64,000 nt of DNA from NCBI RefSeq assembly GCF_030534335.1, contig NZ_CP130565.1:2439501-2503500 (forward strand), in the 5' to 3' direction. Shown one piece after another: positions 37,417-46,560 of this stretch. This DNA is from Marivirga harenae. GTDB taxonomy: Bacteria > Bacteroidota > Bacteroidia > Cytophagales > Cyclobacteriaceae. Made by a program: the position numbers and the translations under genes. The notes below the pieces were generated by a model that saw only the letters and a list, made by a program, of their open reading frames with translations, was not told the origin of the DNA and searched no databases. The stretch's first letter is position 1, and every line of letters begins with the position of its first letter.

Positions 37417-38772
37417 GTGTTTAAAAAGATATTAATTGCCAATAGAGGTGAAATAGCTTTGCGAATCATCAGAACTTGCAAAGAGATGGGAATCAATACC
37501 GTGGCTGTATATTCTACTGCAGATAAAGACAGTTTACATGTGCGTTTTGCTGATGAAGCAGTATGCATAGGGCCTGCGGCTAGTAAGGATTCGTATTTGA
37601 ATATTCCTAACATTATTTCTGCTGCGGAAATCACTAATGCAGATGCAATCCATCCTGGTTATGGATTTTTGTCTGAGAATGCCGAATTTTCAAAAGTTTG
37701 TGGGGAATATGGCATCAAATTCATTGGTGCTGATCCAGAGATGATCAGTAAAATGGGAGACAAAGCTACTGCTAAAGCTACTATGAAGGCTGCAGGCGTT
37801 CCTACTATTCCAGGCTCAGAAGGTTTGTTGGAATCTATTGAAGAAGGAAAAAAAATTGCTAAAGACATGGGGTATCCCGTTATACTAAAAGCCACTGCCG
37901 GTGGTGGAGGTAAAGGGATGCGTATTGTTAATGATGAAGAGGGGTTCAAGAAAGCTTGGGACTCTGCGCGTCAAGAAGCGGGAGCATCCTTTGGAAATGA
38001 GGGCCTTTATTTAGAAAAGTTCGTTGAGGAACCACGCCATGTTGAAATTCAAGTGGTTGGAGATAAAAACGGTAAAGCATGTCACCTTTCAGAAAGAGAT
38101 TGTTCTATTCAGAGAAGACATCAAAAGTTGATAGAGGAGACTCCATGTCCAGTAATGACTGATGAATTGCGTGATGCCATGGGTAAAGCTGCAATAGCTG
38201 GTGCTGAAGCAGTAGGTTATGAAGGAGCGGGTACTATTGAATTCCTATTGGATAAGCATAACAATTTCTATTTCATGGAAATGAATACGCGTATTCAAGT
38301 GGAGCATCCTATTACTGAGGAAGTTACTGATTTTGACTTGATTAAAGAACAAATCAAAGTAGCTGCTGGAATAACGATATCAGGGCAGAATTACTTTCCG
38401 CACCTTTGTGCAATGGAATGTAGAATCAATGCCGAGGATCCTGCGAATGGCTTCAGACCTAGTCCAGGAAAGATTACAAACCTGCATTTGCCTGGCGGTC
38501 ATGGCGTGAGAGTAGATAGTCATGTTTACGCTGGTTATACCATTCCACCTTTTTACGATTCAATGATTGCGAAATTGATTGTTTCAGGACAATCTAGAGA
38601 GGAAGTAATGGTTAGAATGAAACGTGCTTTGAGCGAATTTGTGATCGAAGGTGTCAAAACCACTATCCCATTTCATATAGAAATGATGGATAATGAGATT
38701 TTTAAATCTGGTAATTTCACCACCAAGTTTTTGGATGACTACGACTTCACTAAGTTGAAAAGTACCAAGTAA
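37417..38772 (+). CDS. accC: Biotin carboxylase subunit of acetyl-CoA carboxylase
   Basis: 451 residues. ATP-grasp enzyme that carboxylates biotin on AccB. It has the N-terminal [18 protein letters not shown]-binding loop [27 protein letters not shown], and catalytic [10 protein letters not shown]. The start is GTG at 37417, directly before FKKILIAN; no better ATG exists. 51 bases after accB. It may also serve the distant PccB-like carboxyltransferase. Confidence 0.97.
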   Translation: MFKKILIANRGEIALRIIRTCKEMGINTVAVYSTADKDSLHVRFADEAVCIGPAASKDSYLNIPNIISAAEITNADAIHPGYGFLSENAEFSKVCGEYGIKFIGADPEMISKMGDKATAKATMKAAGVPTIPGSEGLLESIEEGKKIAKDMGYPVILKATAGGGGKGMRIVNDEEGFKKAWDSARQEAGASFGNEGLYLEKFVEEPRHVEIQVVGDKNGKACHLSERDCSIQRRHQKLIEETPCPVMTDELRDAMGKAAIAGAEAVGYEGAGTIEFLLDKHNNFYFMEMNTRIQVEHPITEEVTDFDLIKEQIKVAAGITISGQNYFPHLCAMECRINAEDPANGFRPSPGKITNLHLPGGHGVRVDSHVYAGYTIPPFYDSMIAKLIVSGQSREEVMVRMKRALSEFVIEGVKTTIPFHIEMMDNEIFKSGNFTTKFLDDYDFTKLKSTK

Positions 38773-38788
38773 TTAGAATTTAATTCAT

Positions 38789-39475
38789 ATGAGAAAGCAA
38801 GCTGGAATATTGACTTTGATTAGTTTCCTGCTTGCTTTTTCTGTTTACGGGCAGCAGGATTCTACGCTGACCAAAATTGCAGGAATAAGTTTTGGGACTA
38901 GTATTCCAAAAACAGATTTAGAACCTGCCTATAAGAAACCAGGTACTCAAATGTCAGCTTCATTGCAGTTTATTCCTAATCGTTGGTTTAATGTTGGGTT
39001 TTGGGTAAGTGTAGGGGAAGTGCAAGCTGAAAATCGTGATGTTCGATTTTTTGACCAGGGAGAGTTTCAAATTAATGATTTCGCTAAAACTAATTACCAG
39101 TCATTGCATGTAGAGCCAAGTATTCATTTGCTCAAAAAGCCGAATTACTCCATCTATTTATCTCAAGGCTTTGGTTTCTTACGTTTTTCAGTGTTTGATC
39201 GTGATAATAATGATTTAGCATCAAAATTAAATAGTAGAGATCAAGGAGAGGATTATTCTAACTTTACAGTTTTACTCCCCACTACTCTTAATGCATATTA
39301 TTTTTTAGCTAACGATTTTGGTTTTCAATTACGAACCGGTTGGTTGAATCCCCAAACTGATTATTTAGATAACATTTCAAATTTTGGTAATCCTGAGAAT
39401 AATGATAATTTGTTTATTCTGCAGTTTTCGTTAATTAAGCGTTTTAATTTTAAAACTTTAGAAGATGAGAAATAG
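38789..39475 (+). CDS. Outer-membrane beta-barrel protein, unknown
   Basis: 228 residues. A signal peptide (cleavage near VYGQQ) is followed by alternating hydrophobic/polar strands with aromatic girdles (FVPNRW-like FIPNRWFNVGFWVS, SIYLSQGFGFLRFS), ending in FILQFSLIKRFNF, as in small eight-stranded barrels. No known family recognised beyond that. It follows accC by 16 bases and overlaps the next gene by 11 bases. Confidence 0.7.
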   Translation: MRKQAGILTLISFLLAFSVYGQQDSTLTKIAGISFGTSIPKTDLEPAYKKPGTQMSASLQFIPNRWFNVGFWVSVGEVQAENRDVRFFDQGEFQINDFAKTNYQSLHVEPSIHLLKKPNYSIYLSQGFGFLRFSVFDRDNNDLASKLNSRDQGEDYSNFTVLLPTTLNAYYFLANDFGFQLRTGWLNPQTDYLDNISNFGNPENNDNLFILQFSLIKRFNFKTLEDEK

Positions 39476-39959
39476 TCTAATCTTAGTTTTTATAATGTGG
39501 TTTTCTTTGTCTTGTCAATCTGATGCGCAAAAAGGGGAGACAGAGGATATTAAAAGGATTGATAGACCAGAAGCCAGTATTTTAAAGGGTGCTTATATTC
39601 CAAAAGATAAAGATATTTTTTACACATCTGGTTTGGTGAGCGAAGTGCTAAACCCAGATGCTCCTGAAGGTGATATGTCAAAATATGGCAATACATATCA
39701 GCAAAGTATTGGGACTTTAGAAAAAATTAAGGAAACAATCGAAGCTGAAGGTTATAATATGCAGGATATATTCTTTCTGAGAGTTTATTTAGCACCTGAT
39801 GAAACGGGTGAGATTGATTGGGATGCTTGGTTTCAGGCTTATGGAGAATATTTTAATAATGCAGAGAATCCAAGTAAAGTGGCTCGGTCCACTATAGGTG
39901 TTTATAAATTAGCTAGACCAGAGTTGTTAGTTGAAGTTGAAGCAGTTGCGGCCAAATAG
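39465..39959 (+). CDS. RidA (YjgF/UK114) family protein with lipoprotein signal
   Basis: 164 residues. The C-terminal two thirds are a RidA domain: YTSGLVSE, TLEKIKETIEAEGYNMQDIFFLRVYL and VARSTIGVYKLARPELLVEVEAVA, including Arg141 at the place of the catalytic Arg105 of E. coli RidA. RidA enzymes deaminate reactive 2-aminoacrylate and other imines in the cytoplasm. This one begins with a hydrophobic signal ending SLS-C (Cys17), so it should be a membrane lipoprotein. It overlaps the barrel gene by 11 bases. Extracytoplasmic substrate unknown. Confidence 0.85.
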   Translation: MRNSLILVFIMWFSLSCQSDAQKGETEDIKRIDRPEASILKGAYIPKDKDIFYTSGLVSEVLNPDAPEGDMSKYGNTYQQSIGTLEKIKETIEAEGYNMQDIFFLRVYLAPDETGEIDWDAWFQAYGEYFNNAENPSKVARSTIGVYKLARPELLVEVEAVAAK

Positions 39960-39960
39960 A

Positions 39961-40848
39961 CTATTTTAATATCTCTTTATTCCTTTCATAGAGCACTTGC
40001 ATTATGCCATCTTTTAAACCGCTATCTGGCACAATAATGCTGGGACTTTTGGACCATTTCATCGCATTTATGTAAATATCTAATGCAGGTATAATTACAT
40101 CTGCCCTGTCAGGATTAAGCTGCAATTTATTTATCCTTTCTTCCATGCTAAAACCCTTAATATAGTTCTGCATTTCTACTACTTTTTTCATACTTATAGG
40201 TTTACCTGCTTTTTTGTTTACTAAATCTTGTACTTTATTAATGTTACCTCCAGTTCCGATAGCATGAATTTTTACTGATTTTTGAATCACTTTTTGTTCA
40301 ATCCAGTTTTGCATCTCATACCACAAATGGTGCGAGCTGTTGGTCTCAAGATGTCTCACTGAACCAATCTTAAATGACTTCGATAGCAATTTTATATTGT
40401 TCCTGTAAAAATTAAACTCGGTGCTTCCTCCACCCACATCTATATGAAGATAAGATTTGTCATCCATATAGGGGAAAATCGCTTTGTTGATCATATCTGC
40501 TTCTCTATCACCATCAATGATTTCTATTTCAAGATCCAACTCAGCTTTTACCTGCTCTATTAAATATCTTCCGTTTTCTGCTTCTCTTATGGCGGAGGTG
40601 GCGCAGCCCATATAGTCATCGACTTCATAGAGGTCAATCAAGATTTTGAATGCGTGCATTAATTTTAAGAATTTAACCTTAGATTGTTCACTTATCCTCC
40701 CTGTTGTGAAAACGTCTTGTCCCAGGCGTAAAGGAAAACGAACATACTCTAGCCTTTTAAAAGTGATTTTACCCTCATAAAGGGTTACTCTTGTTAACTG
40801 AATTCTAATGGCATTTGAACCAATATCAATAGCTGCTAGTTTTAACAT
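39961..40848 (-). CDS. Ppx/GppA family phosphatase (exopolyphosphatase-like)
   Basis: 295 residues from ATG at 40848 (an in-frame TTG at 40854 is less likely). ASKHA-fold enzyme with AAIDIGSNAIRIQL at the start and the phosphate loop DVGGGSTEFNFY. It has CATSAIREA and AIGTGGNINKV. It is the short form with only the two catalytic subdomains and no C-terminal HD region, as in many Bacteroidota. Acts on polyphosphate or pppGpp; which one cannot be told from sequence. Convergent with the RidA gene, one base between stops. Confidence 0.9.
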   Translation of the reverse strand: MLKLAAIDIGSNAIRIQLTRVTLYEGKITFKRLEYVRFPLRLGQDVFTTGRISEQSKVKFLKLMHAFKILIDLYEVDDYMGCATSAIREAENGRYLIEQVKAELDLEIEIIDGDREADMINKAIFPYMDDKSYLHIDVGGGSTEFNFYRNNIKLLSKSFKIGSVRHLETNSSHHLWYEMQNWIEQKVIQKSVKIHAIGTGGNINKVQDLVNKKAGKPISMKKVVEMQNYIKGFSMEERINKLQLNPDRADVIIPALDIYINAMKWSKSPSIIVPDSGLKDGIMQVLYERNKEILK

Positions 40849-40970
40849 ACCCAAAAAAACAAAAAAATAGATTGATATGTGTCGATTATGAAGATAATTT
40901 GGATTTGATTTATTTTATTTTTGTTTTGAGTACAAACTTTTGCATATATGAGATTATCTAAATTTTTCTG

Positions 40971-40978
40971 TATATTTG
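40971..40978 (+). promoter_or_regulatory. -7 box before the DUF6089-like gene
   Basis: TATATTTG matches TAnnTTTG, 16 bases before the ATG at 40995. A TTTTGC sequence lies about 28 bases upstream, too far for an ideal -33 element. Confidence 0.35.
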
Positions 40979-40994
40979 TTATTGTTAAGTTTTT

Positions 40995-41942
40995 ATGAAA
41001 AAAATCCTACTTATATCGATATTGTTTTTTTGCGGAGCAGAAATTTTTGCTCAAAGCTTTTACTCCAACCGGATCAATAGACGTTGGATGGCTACCGGTG
41101 GACTAGGTTATGCGAGGTCTTTGGGTGATTTAACTAATCCAGGTTCATATTTTGATACTCGGCTTAACATCGTAGGCGGACTGCAATACAGATTTAGCAA
41201 TAGAGTACAAGCAGGAGTTAATTTAATGGCTTTTCAGCTTTCTGGAGATGATCAAGATATTGACCCCGAATTGAATACTAGATCAAGAGGCTTGTCCTTC
41301 GTTTCCAATAATTTAGAATTAAGCGCCACAGCTTCTATTTCACTTTTTCCAACTGCAAGTCGTTTTACGCAAAGAAAGCTTGTAAATCCTTATATTTTTG
41401 CTGGTGTAGGAGTGCTGTTATTTGATCCCAGAGCTGAAGTTCCTGAATATTTAAGGAATGAAGCTGGAGATACATTGATGTCTGTACCAAGAGCAGGTGA
41501 AATGGTTTCGTTAAGGAAATATGAAACGGAAAGACCTAATACCTATGGTAGATTTGCTATGGTAATCCCAGTTGGGCTTGGGGTACGAGTTAAAGTTACG
41601 GAATTCATAGATGTTACCGCACAGATAAGTAATCGCATTACCTTTACTGATTACTTAGATGATGTAAGCGGAGTAAATGGAAGAGGGTATCCTGATTTAA
41701 GTGAATTTGATTTAAATGTTCCTGAAGAAGTAACTGCTGCGGCTTTATCTAATCCGTCAGGAAGAGGCGAGATTAGAGGTAATCCTGAAAGCGATGATTA
41801 TTATCTAATTTTTAATGTGAAGGCAGAATTTTATATTCAAGGAGATATGTTAAATAGAATATTTGGAGTTGGCGGAAAGCATTACAATATTCGGCCGAGC
41901 AGAGGAAGAGGCGGCTTGTTTAACTTTGGTAAGAGAAGATAA
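40995..41942 (+). CDS. Outer-membrane beta-barrel protein, DUF6089/PorG-like
   Basis: 315 residues. A signal peptide (cleavage near IFAQS) is followed by GGLGYARSLGDL and a barrel with conserved VNPYIFAGVGVLLFDP and PVGLGVRVKVTEFIDVTAQI, the pattern I associate with the DUF6089 family that includes the T9SS component PorG. The tail is basic (RPSRGRGGLFNFGKRR). It is not adjacent to other T9SS genes, so a role in secretion is possible but unproven; it may be a general barrel of the same fold. Confidence 0.7.
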   Translation: MKKILLISILFFCGAEIFAQSFYSNRINRRWMATGGLGYARSLGDLTNPGSYFDTRLNIVGGLQYRFSNRVQAGVNLMAFQLSGDDQDIDPELNTRSRGLSFVSNNLELSATASISLFPTASRFTQRKLVNPYIFAGVGVLLFDPRAEVPEYLRNEAGDTLMSVPRAGEMVSLRKYETERPNTYGRFAMVIPVGLGVRVKVTEFIDVTAQISNRITFTDYLDDVSGVNGRGYPDLSEFDLNVPEEVTAAALSNPSGRGEIRGNPESDDYYLIFNVKAEFYIQGDMLNRIFGVGGKHYNIRPSRGRGGLFNFGKRR

Positions 41943-41973
41943 TAATTAAGTTTGACGAAAGTCTCTTGGTTAA

Positions 41974-42501
41974 CTAGTTTTGTAGGATCACTTGTACATT
42001 TAGCATTAATTTAACGTCATCACTAACAACTACACCACCTGTCTTGGTAACTGCATTCCATGTCAAACCGAACTCTTTCCTATTGATTTTTCCAGAGATT
42101 TCAAAACCTGCTTTTTTCTGACCATATCCATCCAGGATAGAACCTCCAAAGTCAACATCTAAGGTAATATTCTTGGTTTTCCCTTTAATAGTCAAATCGC
42201 CTTTTAGTTTATAATCATCCCCTGACCTTGTTAGTTTTCCATCAGCAAATGTGATATGTGGGTAGTTGGCTGCATCAAAAAAATCAGATGATTTTAAGTG
42301 GTTATTTCTTTCTTCAACATTAGTATTTACGCTGGCTGTTTCTATTTGAAATTCAGCTGAAGCATCATCAAAATCTCCATTTTCTGTTTCTAGATGCCCT
42401 GAAAATCTATTAAACTGACCACTCACAGTTGAAATAACCAAGTATTTGACGTTGAATTGCACTTCACTGTGTATGGGGTCAATAATCCATTTGGTTTTCA
42501 T
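41974..42501 (-). CDS. YceI family lipid-binding-like protein
   Basis: 175 residues. YceI lipocalin-like beta-barrel: start KWIIDPIHSEVQFNVKYL, central NNHLKSSDFFDAANYPHITF, KGDLTIKGKTKNITLDV and the ending TGGVVVSDDVKLMLNVQV. Known members bind polyprenyl chains. No signal peptide is seen, so this one is probably cytoplasmic. Stands alone. Confidence 0.93.
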   Translation of the reverse strand: MKTKWIIDPIHSEVQFNVKYLVISTVSGQFNRFSGHLETENGDFDDASAEFQIETASVNTNVEERNNHLKSSDFFDAANYPHITFADGKLTRSGDDYKLKGDLTIKGKTKNITLDVDFGGSILDGYGQKKAGFEISGKINRKEFGLTWNAVTKTGGVVVSDDVKLMLNVQVILQN

Positions 42502-42671
42502 AAGTAGGTCGTAAATTATGTTTTATATTAATATATATGTATAAACATTAAACGTAGGTACATGTAAATAGTTATTGGCTACATAAAATAATTTGTGATC
42601 TTAGTTTTAATATTATCATTGGTTAAGAATACAATTATTAACTTGCGCCTTCTAGAAAGAATTGTCGATCT

Positions 42672-43004
42672 ATGATGGACAATGAGAAATTACAATTGAA
42701 GGTAATGATGGAAGCTAGAATAGTCGACTTGAAGGCTTCAATTAAAGATTTGAAGGAAGTAAGGAAATCGTAAGGTCTTGAATTGTATTGGAAGATTGAG
42801 TAGCCAGGATTACATCAATGATAAAGCAATTAGTGAATCTGAAATTACTAAAGCCGAGAGTAAGCAAAATTTTTTAAGTCGTTGGCTATCACTTTATGCT
42901 TTTCTAGAAATTGGAAATGGTTTAGATACGGAAACGAAATTGATATTGATCGATTACTATTAATGCCATCCAGTTCAAAGTATATCAAATGTGCTAATAT
43001 GTAA
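42672..43004 (+). pseudogene. Decayed DksA/TraR-family zinc-finger regulator
   Basis: Three reading frames placed end to end reproduce a small DksA/TraR-like protein. First, 42672-about 42762 gives MMDNEKLQLKVMM...SIKDLKE. The next frame, from about 42763, gives IGRLSSQDYINDKAISE...AESKQNFLSRWLSL. The third, from about 42915 to the stop at 43002-43004, gives FRYGNEIDIDRLLLMPSSSKYIKCANM. These match the family pattern of a helical N-half with an IGRLSRMDAIN-like motif and a C-terminal zinc finger followed by RLLLMPES. Two frameshifts break it; the second is a one-base loss in GGAAATGG. Three of the four expected zinc Cys are replaced (Trp, Tyr, Tyr). It ends eight bases before hisH. An isolated frame at 42778-42963 is only the middle piece. 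Confidence 0.75.
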
Positions 43005-43012
43005 TATTATAA

Positions 43013-43597
43013 ATGAAGGTAGCAGTTATAAAGTATAATGCAGGCAATATCAAATCCGTGATGTTGGCTTTAAAAAGGTTGGGGATAGAAGGGAATTTAA
43101 CAGATAATCCTGAAGAAATATTGAATGCAGATCGAGTGATTTTTCCAGGGCAAGGAGAAGCAATATCTGCTATGAAGTATCTAAAGGAAAGAGATCTGGA
43201 TAAGGTGATTAAATCTATAGAAAAGCCGTTTCTTGGCATTTGTTTAGGGCTACAGCTTTTATGCAGTCATTCTGAGGAAGGTAATACGGAATGTTTGGGA
43301 ATTTTCGATGGGAAAGTGAAGAAGTTTCCGAATGATTTGAAAGTACCCCATATGGGCTGGAATGTAGGGAGTTTGTCGGATGATGTTATATTTAAAAACA
43401 TAAAATCCCCTGCTTATTACTATTTCGTGCATTCTTATTATGCAGAAATTTGCGAGCAAACTATTTCTCAAACTGACTATATGTTGCCGTTTAGCAATGT
43501 GCTGAAAAAGAATAATTTCTATGCCATACAGCCCCATCCCGAAAAGAGTGCTGAATCAGGAGAACAGTTTTTAAGAAATTTTTTATTTGAATTATAA
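43013..43597 (+). CDS. hisH: Imidazole glycerol phosphate synthase glutaminase subunit HisH
   Basis: 194 residues. Class I glutamine amidotransferase with catalytic Cys77 in LGICLGLQ, His175 and Glu177 in QPHPEKSAESG, and the oxyanion-strand motif YNAGNIKSV. Provides ammonia to HisF for the step giving IGP and AICAR. First gene of a hisH-hisA-hisF-hisIE run; hisG, D, C and B are elsewhere. The four-base gap to hisA shows tight coupling. Confidence 0.97.
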   Translation: MKVAVIKYNAGNIKSVMLALKRLGIEGNLTDNPEEILNADRVIFPGQGEAISAMKYLKERDLDKVIKSIEKPFLGICLGLQLLCSHSEEGNTECLGIFDGKVKKFPNDLKVPHMGWNVGSLSDDVIFKNIKSPAYYYFVHSYYAEICEQTISQTDYMLPFSNVLKKNNFYAIQPHPEKSAESGEQFLRNFLFEL

Positions 43598-43601
43598 AGA
43601 A

Positions 43602-44318
43602 ATGCAAATAATACCTGCTATTGATATTATAGGTGGAAAATGTGTTCGCCTTACTAAAGGTGACTACAACCAAAAAACGGAATATAATGATAATCCTCTC
43701 GCTGTGGCCAAGGAATTTGAAGCTGCTGGCATTCAGAGATTACATTTGGTCGATCTGGATGGTGCAAAAGCAAAAAAGGTGGTGAATTTAGATGTGCTTC
43801 AGTCTATTGCTGAAGGTACTAATTTAACCATTGACTTTGGTGGCGGTGTACAAAGCACGGACGATTTAAAAGCGGTGTTTGAAGCTGGTGCTAGCCAAAT
43901 TACAGGAGGGAGTATAGCTATCAAGAATGAAGCCTTGTTTACAGAATGGATTGATGAATTTGGTGCTGAGAAGATTATCTTAGGTGCAGACGTGAAAGAC
44001 GAGCATATCGCAATTCATGGTTGGCAGGAGAGTTCAGAGAAACATATTTTCGATTTCTTGGAGCACTATTTAGCAAAAGGTCTGAAATATGTGATTTGTA
44101 CTGATGTTTCTAAAGATGGAGCTTTACAGGGTACTTCCAATCTACTGTATCAAAATATTCTTGATAGATTTCCGAATATAAAATTGATCGCCAGTGGTGG
44201 GGTGAGTCAACTAGAGGATTTACAAATCTTGGAAGAAATGAATGTGTATGGTGCTATCGTTGGAAAAGCTATTTACGAACAGAGGATAAACCTAAAAGAC
44301 TTAAAGCAGTTTCAGTAA
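43602..44318 (+). CDS. hisA: ProFAR isomerase HisA
   Basis: 238 residues from ATG at 43602; an in-frame TTG at 43587 would overlap hisH and is not needed. TIM barrel with the start [20 protein letters not shown] (catalytic Asp8 region), [15 protein letters not shown], and second-half catalytic [13 protein letters not shown] and [11 protein letters not shown]. Amadori isomerisation in histidine synthesis. One base from hisF. Confidence 0.97.
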   Translation: MQIIPAIDIIGGKCVRLTKGDYNQKTEYNDNPLAVAKEFEAAGIQRLHLVDLDGAKAKKVVNLDVLQSIAEGTNLTIDFGGGVQSTDDLKAVFEAGASQITGGSIAIKNEALFTEWIDEFGAEKIILGADVKDEHIAIHGWQESSEKHIFDFLEHYLAKGLKYVICTDVSKDGALQGTSNLLYQNILDRFPNIKLIASGGVSQLEDLQILEEMNVYGAIVGKAIYEQRINLKDLKQFQ

Positions 44319-44319
44319 A

Positions 44320-45075
44320 ATGTTAACGAAAAGAATAATTCCTTGTCTAGATATAAAGGACGGACGTACAGTTAAAGGTGTGAATTTTGTTGAATTGCGA
44401 GATGCTGGTGACCCCGTTGAATTGGCCAAAATTTATGCAGAAGAAGGTGCTGATGAGCTAGTATTTTTAGATATTACCGCAACTAATGAAAAGCGTAAAA
44501 CATTGGTGGAACTGGTAGAGAAAGTAGCTGAGGCTATCAATATCCCTTTTACAGTAGGAGGGGGCATCAGCACGGTAGAAGATGTTTCCGTATTGTTGGC
44601 AGCTGGTGCAGATAAAGTATCGATCAATTCTGCTGCAGTGCGGGATCCCGAAATTATCAAAAAAATGGCTGATGAATTCGGCTCGCAGTGTATAGTAGTG
44701 GCGGTTGATTCTAGAAGAGTTGGTGATAAAAATATTGTACACACGCACGGTGGATCTAAACCAACCGGACTTGAAACTGAAGCTTGGATACAAAAGGCTG
44801 TGGAATTGGGAGCAGGCGAAATATTGTTAACGTCTATGGATCATGATGGGACAAAAGCAGGTTTTGCTGATGAGCTTTTAGCTAAAGTTTCAACTTTGGT
44901 GAATGTGCCCGTTATTGCGTCAGGAGGGGCAGGTAATATGCAGCATTTTTATGATACCTTTACAGCTGGGAAGTCTGACGCTGCATTAGCAGCTAGTATT
45001 TTTCATTTTAAGGAAATTGGAATCCCAGATTTAAAAACATATTTAAAAAACAAAAATATACCTACAAGAATCTAA
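44320..45075 (+). CDS. hisF: Imidazole glycerol phosphate synthase cyclase subunit HisF
   Basis: 251 residues. TIM barrel paralogue of HisA, with [22 protein letters not shown] (catalytic Asp11), VGGGIST, and the phosphate-binding loops [12 protein letters not shown] (catalytic Asp130 region) and [11 protein letters not shown]. Works as a complex with HisH. In the his run, 27 bases before hisIE. Confidence 0.98.
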   Translation: MLTKRIIPCLDIKDGRTVKGVNFVELRDAGDPVELAKIYAEEGADELVFLDITATNEKRKTLVELVEKVAEAINIPFTVGGGISTVEDVSVLLAAGADKVSINSAAVRDPEIIKKMADEFGSQCIVVAVDSRRVGDKNIVHTHGGSKPTGLETEAWIQKAVELGAGEILLTSMDHDGTKAGFADELLAKVSTLVNVPVIASGGAGNMQHFYDTFTAGKSDAALAASIFHFKEIGIPDLKTYLKNKNIPTRI

Positions 45076-45102
45076 AGTTTAGATTTTAAAAAATTGAGAA
45101 TT

Positions 45103-45699
45103 ATGCAAACACCCGATTTTTCAAAAGGTGAAAATGGTTTATTGCCTGCAGTCATTCAAGACAATGTAACAGGGAAAGTACTAATGCTGGGATACATGAA
45201 CGCAGAAGCACTTGAGAAAACACAATCAACTGGAAAAGTGACCTTTTTTAGCAGATCAAAACAAAGACTTTGGACAAAGGGAGAGTCTTCTTCCAATTTT
45301 CTACATTTGGTAGACATATCTTTGGATTGCGACCAAGATAGCTTTCTAATTAAGGTGAATCCTGATGGACCTACTTGCCATACTGGTGCAGATACCTGCT
45401 GGGGTGAAAAAAATGAAGGCATAGGATTTATTAAGCAGTTAGAAGCGGTTATTGAAGAACGAAAAAATGGAGATAGTGAAAAATCCTATGTGAAAAGTTT
45501 ATTCGAAAAGGGAATTAACAAAATTGCACAAAAAGTAGGAGAGGAAGCTGTAGAAGTAGTAATTGAAGCTAAAGATGATAACGAGGAGTTGTTTTTAAAT
45601 GAGTCAGCTGATTTGTTATTCCATTATTTAATTCTATTACAAGCCAAAGGATATAAGATACAAGATGTGGTCAAAATATTGGAAGGTAGGCATCGTTAG
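45103..45699 (+). CDS. hisIE: Fused phosphoribosyl-AMP cyclohydrolase / phosphoribosyl-ATP pyrophosphatase
   Basis: 198 residues from ATG at 45103 (an in-frame TTG at 45094 is less likely). The N-terminal HisI domain has VLMLGYMNAEAL, TFFSRSKQRLWTKGESS and zinc ligands in LDCDQDSF and GPTCHTGADTCW. The C-terminal HisE helical domain (about 108-198) has KVGEEAVEVVIEAKD. Catalyses the second and third steps of histidine synthesis. The fusion is standard for Bacteroidota. Confidence 0.97.
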   Translation: MQTPDFSKGENGLLPAVIQDNVTGKVLMLGYMNAEALEKTQSTGKVTFFSRSKQRLWTKGESSSNFLHLVDISLDCDQDSFLIKVNPDGPTCHTGADTCWGEKNEGIGFIKQLEAVIEERKNGDSEKSYVKSLFEKGINKIAQKVGEEAVEVVIEAKDDNEELFLNESADLLFHYLILLQAKGYKIQDVVKILEGRHR

Positions 45700-45718
45700 G
45701 TAAAAAAAGTAGAGCTTT

Positions 45719-46144
45719 ATGAAATTCAACTCCTTATATTATTTAGTTGCTATTTTTTCATTTTCACTTATTTCTTGTGAAGAAGATAAGCTTTCTAGTG
45801 ATGATTGTGAATCTGAAAATTTGATTTGTACTGAAGAATTCAGAACTATTACTCTTGAGATTAAAGATGGAAATGGGAATCCCGTAGTCTTGGATGATTT
45901 TTATACATTTGAAGACTCCCGAAATAAATTTGAATTTGATAAAAATGATTTTCAGGTTGAAAATGGCATTTATCCTGTCATCTCAGATGCAGAATTAGAA
46001 GAACTGGATAAAGTAGGCACTGTCTTAATTTTCGTTGGAGAAATAGATGGAAGAAATGTAGTGGAACATCAAATGGTGATAGGTCATGACTGCTGTCATG
46101 TGATTTTGATTGAGGGTGAGACTGAAATTCAAATTGAAGAATAA
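45719..46144 (+). CDS. Unknown lipoprotein, tandem paralogue 1
   Basis: 141 residues. Lipobox SLIS-C (Cys20), then DDCESENLICTEEFRTITLEI, a GNPV-LD segment, a YPV-D-E segment and VLIFVGEIDGRNVV..MVIGHDCCHVILIEG. The paired Cys near the N-terminus and the CC-H motif near the C-terminus suggest disulfides or metal binding outside the cytoplasm. The fold looks like an Ig/CNA-like beta sandwich (inference). Unrecognised family. It starts 19 bases after hisIE and overlaps its paralogue by one base. Confidence 0.75.
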   Translation: MKFNSLYYLVAIFSFSLISCEEDKLSSDDCESENLICTEEFRTITLEIKDGNGNPVVLDDFYTFEDSRNKFEFDKNDFQVENGIYPVISDAELEELDKVGTVLIFVGEIDGRNVVEHQMVIGHDCCHVILIEGETEIQIEE

Positions 46145-46560
46145 TGAAGAATTTGTTTATATTATTTTGTTTCATATCAATGGCAGCTACTTGTCAAGAC
46201 CAAAATAAATCGAATAAGGATAATCCTTGTGATCCTGATGTAATATGCACTATGGAATTTAGGGTCATAAAATTGCAAATCCAAGATCAACATGGTAATC
46301 CTGTTCAATTAGATAGTTATTACACTGAATTTAAAGACTTTAATGTCACCATAGATCAAGAATTAACCCAGCTGGAGGAAGGTTTTTATCCTGTGGCTAC
46401 TGATGGCGAAATGGATAGTGTTTCTTTTGAGGGCAAGACGGTCATTTTTGTAGGAGTTAAAAATGGCGAAAAAGTAGTTACTCAGGAAATGCTTATTGGC
46501 AAGGATTGTTGTCATATTCTATTGGTAGAAGGGGTAGAGAAAGTTACAATCACACTTTAA
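46144..46560 (+). CDS. Unknown lipoprotein, tandem paralogue 2
   Basis: 138 residues. Lipobox MAAT-C (Cys17), then NPCDPDVICTMEFRVIKLQI, GNPVQLDSYYTE, FYPVATDGEMDSV, VIFVGVKNGEKVV..MLIGKDCCHILLVEG. It lines up with the preceding gene along its whole length, including both Cys pairs and the CC-H motif, with much lower identity elsewhere. TAATG overlap with paralogue 1; the stop overlaps the convergent nitroreductase-family gene by four bases. Function unknown. Confidence 0.75.
   Translation: MKNLFILFCFISMAATCQDQNKSNKDNPCDPDVICTMEFRVIKLQIQDQHGNPVQLDSYYTEFKDFNVTIDQELTQLEEGFYPVATDGEMDSVSFEGKTVIFVGVKNGEKVVTQEMLIGKDCCHILLVEGVEKVTITL

Noticed and set aside
42778-42963. 61-residue plus-strand ORF as an independent gene
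   Set aside because: It starts at a TTG, and its sequence is the middle of a frameshifted DksA/TraR-like gene with matching pieces on both sides.
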